From assembly GCA_015501605.1 (NCBI GenBank), contig JADNRZ010000001.1, positions 2,666,001 to 2,730,000 on the forward strand: 64,000 nucleotides of DNA. The letters are read 5' to 3'. Below, piece by piece: positions 1 to 10,141 of this stretch; within the stretch, counting starts at the first letter, position 1, and each line of letters starts with the position of its first letter. Below the pieces are notes generated by a model. The model ran no database searches, was not told where the DNA came from, and saw nothing but the letters and a program-made list of their open reading frames with translations. The position numbers and the translations under genes were made by a program. The DNA comes from Panaeolus papilionaceus. Lineage: Eukaryota; Basidiomycota; Agaricomycetes; Agaricales.

Positions 1-139
1 GAGCATAAAGTTCTCTTGGAATTCCCTCTGGTTTTCTCGTTGTTGGTGCCAATTGTTTCTTTGGTTGTGAGGGACCTTGTTCTTGTGAAGGTTCTGGTAA
101 TTGGAGGGCACTGCGAATGTCAGCAGCTGAAGCAGCCAT
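1..139 (-). CDS. SWC4: SWC4/DMAP1-like chromatin subunit, N-terminal fragment
   Basis: Forty-six codons of a gene that continues beyond the left edge, read from the ATG at 139 downwards. The fragment has a short low-complexity start (MAASAADIRSAL), then a linker rich in Pro, Gln and Lys, then KPEGIPRELYA. That Lys/Arg-Pro-Glu-Gly-x-x-Arg-Glu-Leu/Val-Tyr-Ala sequence is the conserved opening of Swc4/DMAP1 proteins. These belong to the SWR1 histone H2A.Z exchange and NuA4 acetyltransferase complexes in the nucleus. The SANT-like domain would lie outside the window. The call rests on this one motif. The gene is divergent from the AAA ATPase at 404, with 264 bp between start codons. Confidence 0.6.
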   Translation of the reverse strand, partial: MAASAADIRSALQLPEPSQEQGPSQPKKQLAPTTRKPEGIPRELYA

Positions 140-403
140 TTCGATGGTGAGTGAATGAATTCAAGAGAGGTTTAATCACGTGGACACGAATAGTGATTGG
201 ATATGGCAAGTGTGCTAAGAATATCTCACCGACTGTCTGGGCGCTATGTACCCCAGTTTCACACACACACCATGTCCGTCTCTGATATGAACTTGCCGTG
301 TTTGAATTCGAATCTTCACATCCGCAGCCCATCTCCTTAAATACGACTCAACCAGTCCGTGACTCTTTCTCCGCCTTTCTATCTCTTTTACTGTCCTTCA
401 ATC

Positions 404-2745
404 ATGTCTACCCCTGATCACGACGACTTTGTGAACATCTGGATGAGCCCTGACGTCGATGGTCATAATCATAATAAGAAGAAACACCATGACCACAAGG
501 AACACAAGGAGAAAAAGGACTTTTACGGGGAGTGGATCGACGAAGGTACGTACTTGCTCGTCTACGCGTTCGATATAAAGTATGCTGAACACGACGATCA
601 CAGCTTCCGGAAAGACTAGCATCCCACCACTCATTGGGTAGGAATACATTGTCTATAATGTTCACCTCAGGCTCTCTCAACCTAACACACTCCTCGTTCA
701 GTGCCAATGCTCTTAAACGCCTCTATCCAAACCACACACTGATCATGACTCCTGGTTATGGAATGAACCTCTTGGGCACACCAGGCGTGACTGTGGAGAT
801 AATCGAAAAGACGCCACTCATCACTAACCTCATGTTCATACCCCTCCCCCGCAGCGCGGGGGTTCCAGGGTTTCTGATTGATCAAATCGAATACGGTGCT
901 TTCAAGTTGACGTGGAGTGTGCGCAGTTGCTTTGTTCTTATCTTCATTGACGCAAGTAACTAACCTACTGACGGTCCTTCTATCGAATGGCCGTGTATAG
1001 GGCTACGAGTTCATCGTCTTCAACGTCTCTGTAAGTTTAAGCCCATAGCCTCGATGGATCGTGTGCTGAGCTTTTCTGGAAACCCAGTACCCCTCAGGGT
1101 TCGGCAGTGCTCCGCAATACTTCATTCTCCACGAGGGTCAGTTATCACCTCTCTTACAGCATCATCCACACTGTGGTCTTACACGCCCGTCACCCCTTAA
1201 CAGGTCCAGAGGATGTGTCCCGCCTCCTTCTCCTGACAGCAGGTGCATACGGAGACGCTCTGCACGATGAAATCTGGGTCTACGATCAAGGCTGGTGGCA
1301 AAAGAGTCGCAGCCTCTGGGCTGAGGTGCAGAAAGCAAGCTGGAACGACGTCATCCTGAAAGAGGAATTCAAGAAGGCTCTTCAGAAAGATGTTTACGGC
1401 TTTTTCGCATCCGAGCAAATATACAAGGACTTAAACATTCCATGGAAGGTGTGTGCTCAATTGATTCGGGAACACTGGCACGAATGTTTATTCCATGCGG
1501 TGATGGTAGCGTGGCTTGATTATGTATGGGCCCCCTGGTGCGTACCCCTACTCATAGTTGGTATGCATTCGTTCGTACTAAGTGCTTTTCATGACAGGAA
1601 ATGGAAAGACTATCAGTCTCAAGACCATTATGAAGACATGCAGCGACAAAGGCTTCGCACCTCTCTACGTCAAGTCATTCCAAAGTAAGTGCGCTTTGTG
1701 GAATCATTCGGCAGCGTGACTTAAATAAGAATAGGCTACAGTGGCGAGGAAGCTGCAATGAATGCTGTCTTCTCCAAAGCTCGTCAATTGTCTCCCTGTG
1801 TTGTCATTTTGGAGGATCTAGATAGCTTGATCAACGACCGTAACCGCTCCTTCTTCCTCAACCAACTTGATGGACTCGAAGGTAATGATGGCTTGCTCAT
1901 CATTGGAACTACCAACCACTTCGAGCGTTTGGATCCTGGTTTGAGCTCGAGGCCCAGTCGGTTCGACAGGAAGTTGTAAGTATATGGTCTTCTCAATCCA
2001 CCCCTTGACCTTCATCTCAACCAAAATCTTCAGCAAATTTGATGACCCAGATGCATCTGAGCGTAAGCTCTACGTCCAGTATTGGCAGAAGAAGCTGGAG
2101 TCCAACGACGAGATTGACATCACCGATGAACTCGTGGATGAAGTTGTCAACCTGACCGATAGGTTCAGCTTTGCTTATCTCAAGGAGGCATTGTAAGTTG
2201 ACGAGAGTTGTTCAACCCGACACAAGATGACTAACCCCCCTTCCAGCGTTTCATCCCTCGTTACTTTTGCTGGCTTTGAAGGCGAGAAACCCACCTTCGA
2301 GAGCATCCTCAAGGATCAGATCGAGACTCTTCGTAAGCAACTTGACAAGCAAGTAACATACGCTCGCCTCGAGCCCAGGGCTCCTCCCCAAGTGCCATTC
2401 AGTCAAAGGCGACCTCTTCCTAATCCCAATCGAAGCACCAGTGGCCCCAGTACGAAGGAACGCGACATTCGTTCCTTGCTCGACAAGCTTGCTACAAAGG
2501 TGCCAACGTCCACCCCGATGCCAAGAGTATACATGTCCAACGGCCAGTCCAGAAACGTAGATGAAGCAGGACGCGAGCTTCATCGTTTGTTCGAGGCTTT
2601 GCCCGCTGCCACAGCGCCTCACGACTCTCAAAGGACTGGTGGAAGGATATTTGCTTCGTCTTCGGCAGCAACAGGACCATCGACTGGTCGCTCTGCCCCA
2701 TTCCACGCCTCAGATGTTGAGGAACGTGGACCGAACCTCGCTTGA
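404..2745 (+). CDS. BCS1-like AAA ATPase, full-length copy
   Basis: Exons 404-545, 620-918, 1001-1030, 1088-1136, 1204-1448, 1510-1537, 1598-1684, 1735-1975, 2034-2192, 2247-2745 give 592 aa. The N-terminus contains DDFVNIW and a His/Lys-rich stretch, followed by a domain of about 200 aa I do not recognise. The AAA core follows: Walker A GPPGNGKT (about 262-269, split by an intron), Walker B VVILEDLD (ED at 320-321; the E-D order is that of BCS1-type ATPases), sensor 1 GTTN, and RPSRFDR carrying the arginine finger. A small alpha-helical lid and a Ser/Pro-rich tail end the protein. It probably remodels a protein substrate using ATP; substrate and location cannot be told, and no membrane segment is visible. 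The next gene is a shortened copy. Confidence 0.82.
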
Positions 2746-2939
2746 AGTAATTGACCTACTGTTCCTGAAGTTATAGTTTGATTGAAAACAAGTCATCAGA
2801 ATGTTGTACCCTCTGTAGATTCTATGTGTTGTAAAATTATGTCGTTTGCTCATGTAAAGAACCGCGAACACAGCTTTTCAGTAATGAGGCGTTATCATCC
2901 GTTCATGACACCCTTCATTGGAAACCATTCCGCAGTCCA

Positions 2940-2950
2940 TCATATATATA
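2940..2950 (+). promoter_or_regulatory. TATA-like element before the second AAA ATPase
   Basis: An A/T alternation (TATATATAAT) lies about 50 bp before the chosen ATG at 2998 and is the only TATA-like word in the 252-bp gap between the two AAA genes. It supports a separate promoter for the second copy. Sequence pattern only. Confidence 0.3.
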
Positions 2951-2997
2951 ATCCACGTTGGCCACCGCGATCCCCTCGAAGCTTCGCCCTTGCCATC

Positions 2998-4741
2998 ATG
3001 ACCGAAAACCATACTGCATGGAGCACGAGCACCCTGTCTGATGACTTCCCCAATATCTGGAGAAATGAGAGATCTGGAAGGGTTTCCAGTGACTGCGCAA
3101 GCATAGGCGACAGGAACAAGACAGTAGCTGGTACAGAGGTCATAAATCAAGGTTCGTAGGTGACTCGACTCTCAAGATTGTTGTGGACTCAAAGCCACCG
3201 GCCATATTTTAAGGCATGAGCGCGATCACTCCCAGTCCAAATTTAGAGGAAGGAATATGGGTTTTCGACCAGGGATATTGGCAAAGAAACCATGATCTCT
3301 GGCTTGAGGTTCAGAAATCGAGTTGGGACGAGGTATTTTTGAACGACAGTCTGAAGAGCGCCCTCCAGGGAGATGTCGAAGGGTTCTTTGCTTCAAAGGA
3401 TGTGTACAAGAACATGTCCGTTGAATGGAAGGTACAGAATTCTTATTCGTTTTATCTAGAATGGCTTCTAACATGGATTCCTCACGCATCGCTTTACAGC
3501 GCGGCCTCATATTGTACGGACCTCCAGGTAATTCCCAGCTTAAATGACCCTTCCGCAGCTTGAAATCCTACCACGACGGACGCTAATGGCCGCATTTTTT
3601 CAACAGGCAATGGCAAAACCATCAGTGTGCGAGCGATTATGAAGGCATGCGGTGACAGAGGAATTGCTGCGCTATATGTCAACTCCTTTCATGGTACTTG
3701 TGAATTGTACGTTATGTGAAGTAGTGCTGACCCATGGAGTCAAGAAAGTGGTATTACCGCTGTGTTTGCGAAGGCTCGAGAACTATCACCTTGCGTCGTC
3801 ATTTTGGAGGATCTGGAGGGCTTGATTGGCGAACACAACAGGAAAATTTTCCTGAACGAGCTGAACGGGGTTGCAAGTAGCCATGGTCTCTTGTTAGTCG
3901 GAACCACGAATGACCTCAATCGCTTGGATCCTGCGCTGAGTGACAGGCCAGGGATGTTTGATAGGAGATAGTAAGCGCTGAATCAGCGGATATTGGTGAA
4001 TATGAAGATTCTAAATTCTCCAATGATTCTTTACAGCCATTTCGAACATCCAGGGGACGTCGAGCGACTGCGCTATGCCCAACATTGGGTCAAGAAGCTC
4101 GAAGCCCAGCGAATATATATGCCTACAAGTGCCGTCGAGGAAATTGCCTGGCTTAGTAATTCTTTTAGCATTGCAAACATGAAAGAATTATTGTAAGCGT
4201 TTATTTCTGTCGCTGCTGCCGCAAAAGCTGATGACATTCTAGTGTTTCTTCTGTTGTTATCCGGAATATTGCCACAGGAGAAAAGCCCTGCTTCTTAACA
4301 ACGCTCAAAGCGCAGGTTGATGCACTTCGATATCAGCTTAGCGATAGGAGTACCTCGAATGCTGTGGTTCATCAATCTAACACTGCAACTCGACCCCCGA
4401 ACCTTGTGTCGCAAACCCGCTTTGAGGATTCAAAAAGGTCACACATCTGCAATCGACGACACTACAGTGCAGACCAGCCCGGCTCATTCGCATCGGAAAA
4501 ACAACGAGTACACAATGGGCCATTAACTGAATGCATTTGTCCCTCCAATGGTATATACCAAGATGCTGGCCCGCAGCCAAAAATAAAGTCATCTGGATCT
4601 GTTGTCGTCGGATTGATTGACCGAGCGGTAAATGCTAGGGAGGCTTCGTCGATGCCTCCTTGGGCAGATAATGCAGTCTTCCTGTTCATTTTCATTCTGG
4701 CTACATCACTATATTTTCTGTACATTCAATTGTATATGTGA
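2998..4741 (+). CDS. BCS1-like AAA ATPase, shortened tail-anchored paralog
   Basis: Exons 2998-3151, 3214-3431, 3500-3527, 3607-3693, 3745-3970, 4037-4192, 4243-4741 give 455 aa. It matches the upstream gene from IWVFDQGYW onward and keeps the N-terminal DDFPNIW, but lacks roughly 150 residues between them. Walker A GPPGNGKT (131-138), Walker B VVILEDLE and sensor GTTN are intact. The arginine-finger motif reads RPGMFDR, so the second arginine of the usual RPGRFDR is Met. The last 22 residues (434-455) are an unbroken hydrophobic segment ending at the stop codon, a tail-anchor arrangement absent from the neighbour. The intron at 3694-3744 is my choice; a 33-nt alternative also keeps frame. 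The reading frame is open throughout, so I treat it as functional, not a pseudogene. Confidence 0.72.
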
Positions 4742-4998
4742 CTGCGTCTACAACGTCCAATAAAAATATATATTTCAGAAAGCCGCCCCTATTCAGTGAC
4801 ATCCGAGTTGATGGAGATTCAAAATCTTATCTTATCTGTGATAACCATTCTTGGCTTCGTTGAGTCAAAATCAATTTGGCATTTGCGAAGATATCAAGCC
4901 TCCCGGTCCCTAACTCTCATCCGACACAATTCTTCTATCAACAAACTCACGAGGACAATCCCATATACTTTCGCACTGCGCTGTAAACTCTGATCTTG

Positions 4999-7772
4999 AT
5001 GTCAAAACCAGCCAAAGTAGATCCAAACTCGGATCCTCTTGTTCCGCTCTTCAAATCGATTGGCCTCAGCCAGGGCAAGGCTGTTGAGGCTGTCAAGGCA
5101 CCCAAGAGTGCGGCTATACTCAAGGAGATTATCGAAGCCAATCCCTTGGTCGCTGCTGGCCTTGACGAAAAAACCGCGACGCTTATCGGAAATCTTGCTG
5201 TATTATTGTCCAAGACAGCCAATCCGATCGAGGCCAACGAGCGAGACTATGTCACGAGCCATGTAGTCAATTCGAATTTGAAGAGCGTCGACCAGGTTTC
5301 TGGTGTGTTGAACTTTAGTTCTTTTAACATGTTTTGAAATGATCTCACGAGCCACTTTATTTAGCCGCCGTCAAGTACGTCGAAGCAAATAAGACACCAA
5401 TCAAGGACGACGAATTCAATGCAGAGTGTGGTGTTGGTGCGTGAAATGATATGTTAAATTTATTCACCAAAAGTCTTACGTCCAATTTTCAGGTTTCTCT
5501 ATCACACCCGAACAATTGACGGCTACGGTAAAATCATATGTTGAAAACAACAATGTTACCGGATGGGCCAACCTGGGACCTGTGATTAGTGGTACAAAAT
5601 CCACCCCTGAGCTCCGATGGGCAAGCCCTCTCGAAGTTAAGAACACAGTGGAAGCCGTGTTCCTCGAGAAATTTGGTCCTAAGGAGGCGGCGAAGCCTAA
5701 AGCAAAGGTATGTTTCGCAATCCTTCCACTTGACAATGTTTTAACCAAGGTCCCTCCCACATAGGAACCCAAAGCTGCAAAAGCTGAGAAGGCAACTGAA
5801 GCGCCTGCTGCCTCCCGTAGATCCGTCTTTGAGGAAGGTTTCCTTGGCCAACTTCACAAACCCGGAGGAAATCCTCAGATCCATCCCCACCTGCGGGAAG
5901 CCCATCTTGCAGCAACTGGAGGTCAAGTCTGGACTCGATTCCCTCCCGAACCCAATGGCTACCTCCACATCGGACACTCTAAAGCAATTTTTGTTAGCTT
6001 TGGATATGCTGCTCATCACGGAGGAAAGTGCTATCTGAGATACGACGATACGAATCCCGAGAAGGAGGAAGGACGCTACTTCGAGAGTATCTTGGAGATG
6101 GTTCGCTGGTTGGGCTTTGAACCCTGGAAAATCACATACTCTAGCGACTACTTCGCAGAGTTGTACGATCTGGCTGTCGAGTTGATTAAACGTGACAAGG
6201 CCTATGTGTGCCACTGTACCCGTGAGTCGTTCATGTCCATCCCTCGCCTCCAAAATATCTAACCAGGTCGTTCGCCAGAGGAGGAGATTAAGGTTGATAG
6301 AGGCGAGAAGAAGGGTCAACCCCGTCCATGTATTCACAGAAACCGGCCCATAGAAGAGTCATTGGCCGAATTTGAGGGTATGAAGAACGGCAAATATAAA
6401 CCCAAAGAAGCCAATCTTCGTATGAAGCAGGATTTGGAGGACGGAAACCCCCAGATGTGGGACCTGACGGCTTATCGCGTTCTGGAGTCTCCCCATCATC
6501 GCACCAAGGACAAGTGGATAATTTACCCTACTTACGATTTCACCCACTGCTTGGTTGATAGTATGGAGAACATTTCGTGAGTCGTAGTTAATGTCCCAAA
6601 GCTCGAGCCAATACTCACTCATATCTAGTCATTCTCTGTGTACAACAGAGTTCATTTCATCGCGTCAATCGTACGATTGGCTATGTGACGCCTTGGAGGT
6701 GTACAAGCCCAGACAGTCAGAATATGGCCGTCTGAGCTTGGAAGGAAGCATCATGTCGAAACGAAAGATCCTGGCTTTGGTCGACGAAGGGTTTGTGGAC
6801 GGTTGGGATGACCCTCGCCTGTACACCCTGATCGCTCTCCGCCGTCGTGGTGTTCCTCCTGGGGCTATAATTTCCTTCGTTAGCACCCTCGGTGTCTCAA
6901 CAGCTGCCACGAACATCGAGATCGCCCGCTTCGAACAAACTGTCAGGCAGTATCTCGAAGGGTCTGTCCCTCGGCTGCTGATGGTTCTCCGGCCACTCAA
7001 AGTCACCATCGAGAATCTTCCCGACGACTATTGCCTCATGGTAGAGAAACCTCTCCACCCCAAGGTCCCAGAACTCGGTACATCGAAGATCCCCTTCACA
7101 CGTACGATCTACATCGAGCAGGATGATTTCAGGACCGAGGATTCCAAAGATTACTTCCGCCTGGCTCCTGGCAAGACCGTCGGGCTGTTCCAGGCACCCC
7201 ATCCCATCACCTGCACGTCCTTCAAGACCGATCCAACCACCGGGCAGGTCGTCGAGCTCTTCTGCAAGCTCGAAAACGAAGGACCAGCCAAGAAACCCAA
7301 GGCGTTCATTCAATGGGTGGCAGAACATGCTCCTTCAGGTAGCCCTGTCAGGGTCAACGAAACCAGGATCTTCAACCGCTTGTTCAAGAGCGACAAGGTA
7401 CCCAGCGACTTCAGAGCCGATATTGCACCCGATAGCTTGGAAGTTATCAAGGATTCAATGGTGGAAGTTGGCTTCTGGCCTCTTGCGAAGCAGGCTATGT
7501 CCGATGCTAGGAAGGAGGCCAAGGCTAGGACTGCAAAGGCATCGGCGGAGGTCAAGACATCGGACGATGATACCCCTGTCGCCACGAGTGAGCAGCTGGT
7601 TGGAAATGAATGCGTTCGATTCCAGGGTTTGCGCGTGGCATACTTTGCTCTGGACAAGGACGCACGTGTAGCTGCTCTCGAGGAAGAATCGAAGGCTGAT
7701 GGGTTCACCCAAGGTGACTATATTGTTCTTAACCAGATTGTGAGCTTGAAGGAGGATGCTGGCAAAGCATGA
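4999..7772 (+). CDS. GLN4: Glutaminyl-tRNA synthetase, cytosolic
   Basis: Exons 4999-5302, 5365-5436, 5493-5707, 5765-6221, 6267-6576, 6629-7772 give 833 aa, the normal size for eukaryotic GlnRS. It charges tRNA-Gln with glutamine using ATP. The first 190 residues form the helical N-terminal domain found in eukaryotic GlnRS, followed by a Lys/Ala-rich linker. The class I catalytic domain starts at about 250, with [15 protein letters not shown] containing the HIGH motif (265-268), YLRYDDTNP, and the second ATP loop GSIMSKRK. The C-terminal half is the anticodon-binding beta-barrel. Gln specificity rather than Glu rests on the N-terminal domain, on LRYDDTNPE and on overall resemblance. The TTG three bases before the ATG is not used. 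Confidence 0.93.
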
Positions 7773-8042
7773 ATAACGTACACAACCAATCATATAACCT
7801 TATAGAGTTTCCATCTTCTTCGTTTTGTTTAGGGTCTGGATGTAGCAACTTTCTTTGATCAACCTTTCACGTTTTCTTCATGCAAACAAGCTTTCCAGGC
7901 AAATGAGAATCATAAAAAAAAGGAAATCCGCATTGTAGTGATAGGGGCGTCGAGGTATACGTGAAAATCATGATAGACGTTTTAAGAAGAATTAAAAGTA
8001 ACTAAAACTCCAAAGCAACAAGAGAAAAACGGAAATAGGCAT

Positions 8043-9815
8043 CTAGTACTCAGCCTCCTCAACATCAGCAGAGTCAATGCCAACTTCCTCGTAATCTTTT
8101 TCGAGGGCAGCGAGATCCTCACGAGCCTCAGAGAATTCACCCTCCTCCATACCCTCACCAACGTACCAATGAACGAAGGCACGCTTGGAGTAGAGGAGAT
8201 CGAACTTATGGTCTAGACGACTCCAGGCAGAGGAGATGGCAGTTGTATTGGACAACATGCACATGCTGCGAGAAACCTTGGCGAGGTCACCTCCGGGGAC
8301 GTGAGCAGGGGGCTCATTGCAGATACCGAGCTTGAAACCGGTGGGGCACCAGTCAACGAACTGAATGGTACGCTTGGTCTTGATAATAGCAACGGCAGCG
8401 TTGACATCCTTGGGGACGACGTCACCACGGTAGAGAAGAGCGCAAGCCACTGAGATATACGTCAGCATATGTCAAATATTAGTATGATAATTAAATTAAC
8501 GTACTGTATTTTCCTTCTCTGGGATCGCACTTCACCATCTGGTTACCAGTCTCGAAGCATGAGAAGGTCATGTCAGCAACAGAGTTCTGCTCGTGGTGAG
8601 CCTTCTCAGCGGAGATGATGGGGGCGAAGGTAGCGAGAGGGAAGTGGATACGGGGGAAGCTAACAATAGAATAAATAAAAGGGTGGCTAAGTGAAGGGAG
8701 GAAATACATACGGGACCAAGTTAGTCTGGAACTCGTTCAAGTCGACGTTGAGCGATCCATCGAAACGCAGAGAAGCGGTGATGGAAGAGACGACCTGAGC
8801 GATCAACCTGTTCAGGTTGGTAAGACTGGGAGAGGTGATACCGAGGTTCTTCTTGCAAATGTCATAGATGGCCTCATTGTCAACCTAAGAACACGAGGTG
8901 AATATGAATGGAACGTTACGAATATGGATGAAGAGAAAAAAAAAATACCATGAAAGAGCAGTCAGAGTGCTCAAGAGTAGTGTGGGTGGTGAGAACAGAG
9001 TTGTAGGGCTCAACAACGGAGTTGGCAAGGGTAGGAGCGGGATAAACGCTGAACTCAAGCTTGGATTTCTTTCCATAGTCAGTGGAGAGACGTTCAAGGA
9101 TGAGAGCACCGAAACCGGAACCGGTTCCACCACCGAAAGAGTGGAAAACGAAGAAGCCCTGCAAGCCCGAGCAGTTGTCCGCGAGGCGGCGAACTTTGTC
9201 CATCACAACATCAATCTGCTCCTTGCCGATTGTGTAGTGGCCACGAGCATCTAATTTTTTTTTCGTCAGGGGCGGGCATGAGGCTTTAGATAAGGGTAAA
9301 AACGTACAGTTGCTGGCGGCGTCCTCCTTGCCAGTGACAAGAGTCTCAGGGTGGAAGAGACTCCTGTAAGGACCGTTCCTAACCTCGTCAATGACATTGG
9401 GCTCGAGGTCAATGTACAAAGAACGAGGCACGTGTTTGCCAGAAGAGGTCTCCGAGAAGAATGTGCTGAAGCCACCATCGTTAGCAGATGGCGAACCATC
9501 GAGAAGACGGCCATCGGGCTAATACACGATAAATACAATGTTAAAACACAAGTATTCAAAAGTGACTCACGCTGAGACCATGCTCGACGGTATACAGCTC
9601 CCCTGTAACGATAATCAGATCAGCATGGTGCCACTTTTTGATATTTTCCAAACCCTCATTCCCCACAGTTGAAACGACGCGTTTTGTGGGCAAAGCACGC
9701 GCAACAATGAAAGGCGAGATGGATTAAATACTAAAAAATAGTAGAAAAACTTACAGCAGGCATTGCCGATCTGGACACCAGCCTGACCAACGTGCACTGA
9801 GATGACTTCACGCAT
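8043..9815 (-). CDS. TUB1: Alpha-tubulin, copy 1
   Basis: Exons in order of transcription: 9815-9755, 9602-9571, 9518-9308, 9250-8949, 8884-8712, 8659-8505, 8449-8043; 446 aa. Alpha-tubulin pairs with beta-tubulin to build microtubules. The protein starts [13 protein letters not shown], carries the GTP-binding glycine loop GGGTGSG and the alpha-specific [17 protein letters not shown] with the catalytic Glu that drives hydrolysis on the neighbouring beta subunit. It ends in an acidic tail finishing Glu-Ala-Glu-Tyr, so the detyrosination target is present. A second, intron-richer alpha-tubulin lies 7.5 kb away in opposite orientation. First-exon sizes of 61 and 32 nt are shared with that copy. 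Confidence 0.96.
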
Positions 9816-10141
9816 TTTCAACTAAAGACAAACACTGCGAAATTTTTTTCGAAAGGAAGTCAAGATCAGAGAAGAGAAATATAAATAACGCGTTATGAAG
9901 GACTTACGAGGTATTGAAGAATGAAAGAGGATACTGCGATGGCAGAAACGAGACAAACGTTGGCTGCTCTCTCCCCATACAATTATACATCCCTCCATTT
10001 CCCACGCTAAATTCCTGTCACATGGTCTGTGCGTACTCATTCGACCCTGCAATAGTTAACGACATTCCACCACAAACAAAATAATATTGGGGATTCTAAT
10101 CTACGAATAAGGAAGGGTACCATATATCTATCATAGTAATA
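9816..10141. other. Intergenic: alpha-tubulin 1 upstream region
   Basis: This 326-bp gap lies between the alpha-tubulin start and the hydrolase stop, both on the minus strand, so it holds the tubulin promoter and the hydrolase 3' end. It is pyrimidine-rich when read on the minus strand next to the ATG. I see no convincing TATA word, repeat or coding frame. Confidence 0.5.

Noticed and set aside
2251..2706. A 151-codon minus-strand frame opposite the last exon of the first AAA ATPase.
   Set aside because: It is antisense to a conserved coding exon, has no family motifs and no matching exons nearby.
3694..3744. A possible frameshift making the second AAA ATPase a pseudogene.
   Set aside because: A normal 51-nt GT-AG intron keeps the frame and gives SFHESGITAVF, close to its neighbour. 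All other exons are intact to the tail anchor.
7123..7671. A 182-codon plus-strand frame within glutaminyl-tRNA synthetase.
   Set aside because: It is out of frame with the conserved synthetase sequence and is rich in Arg and Ser as expected of a shifted frame.
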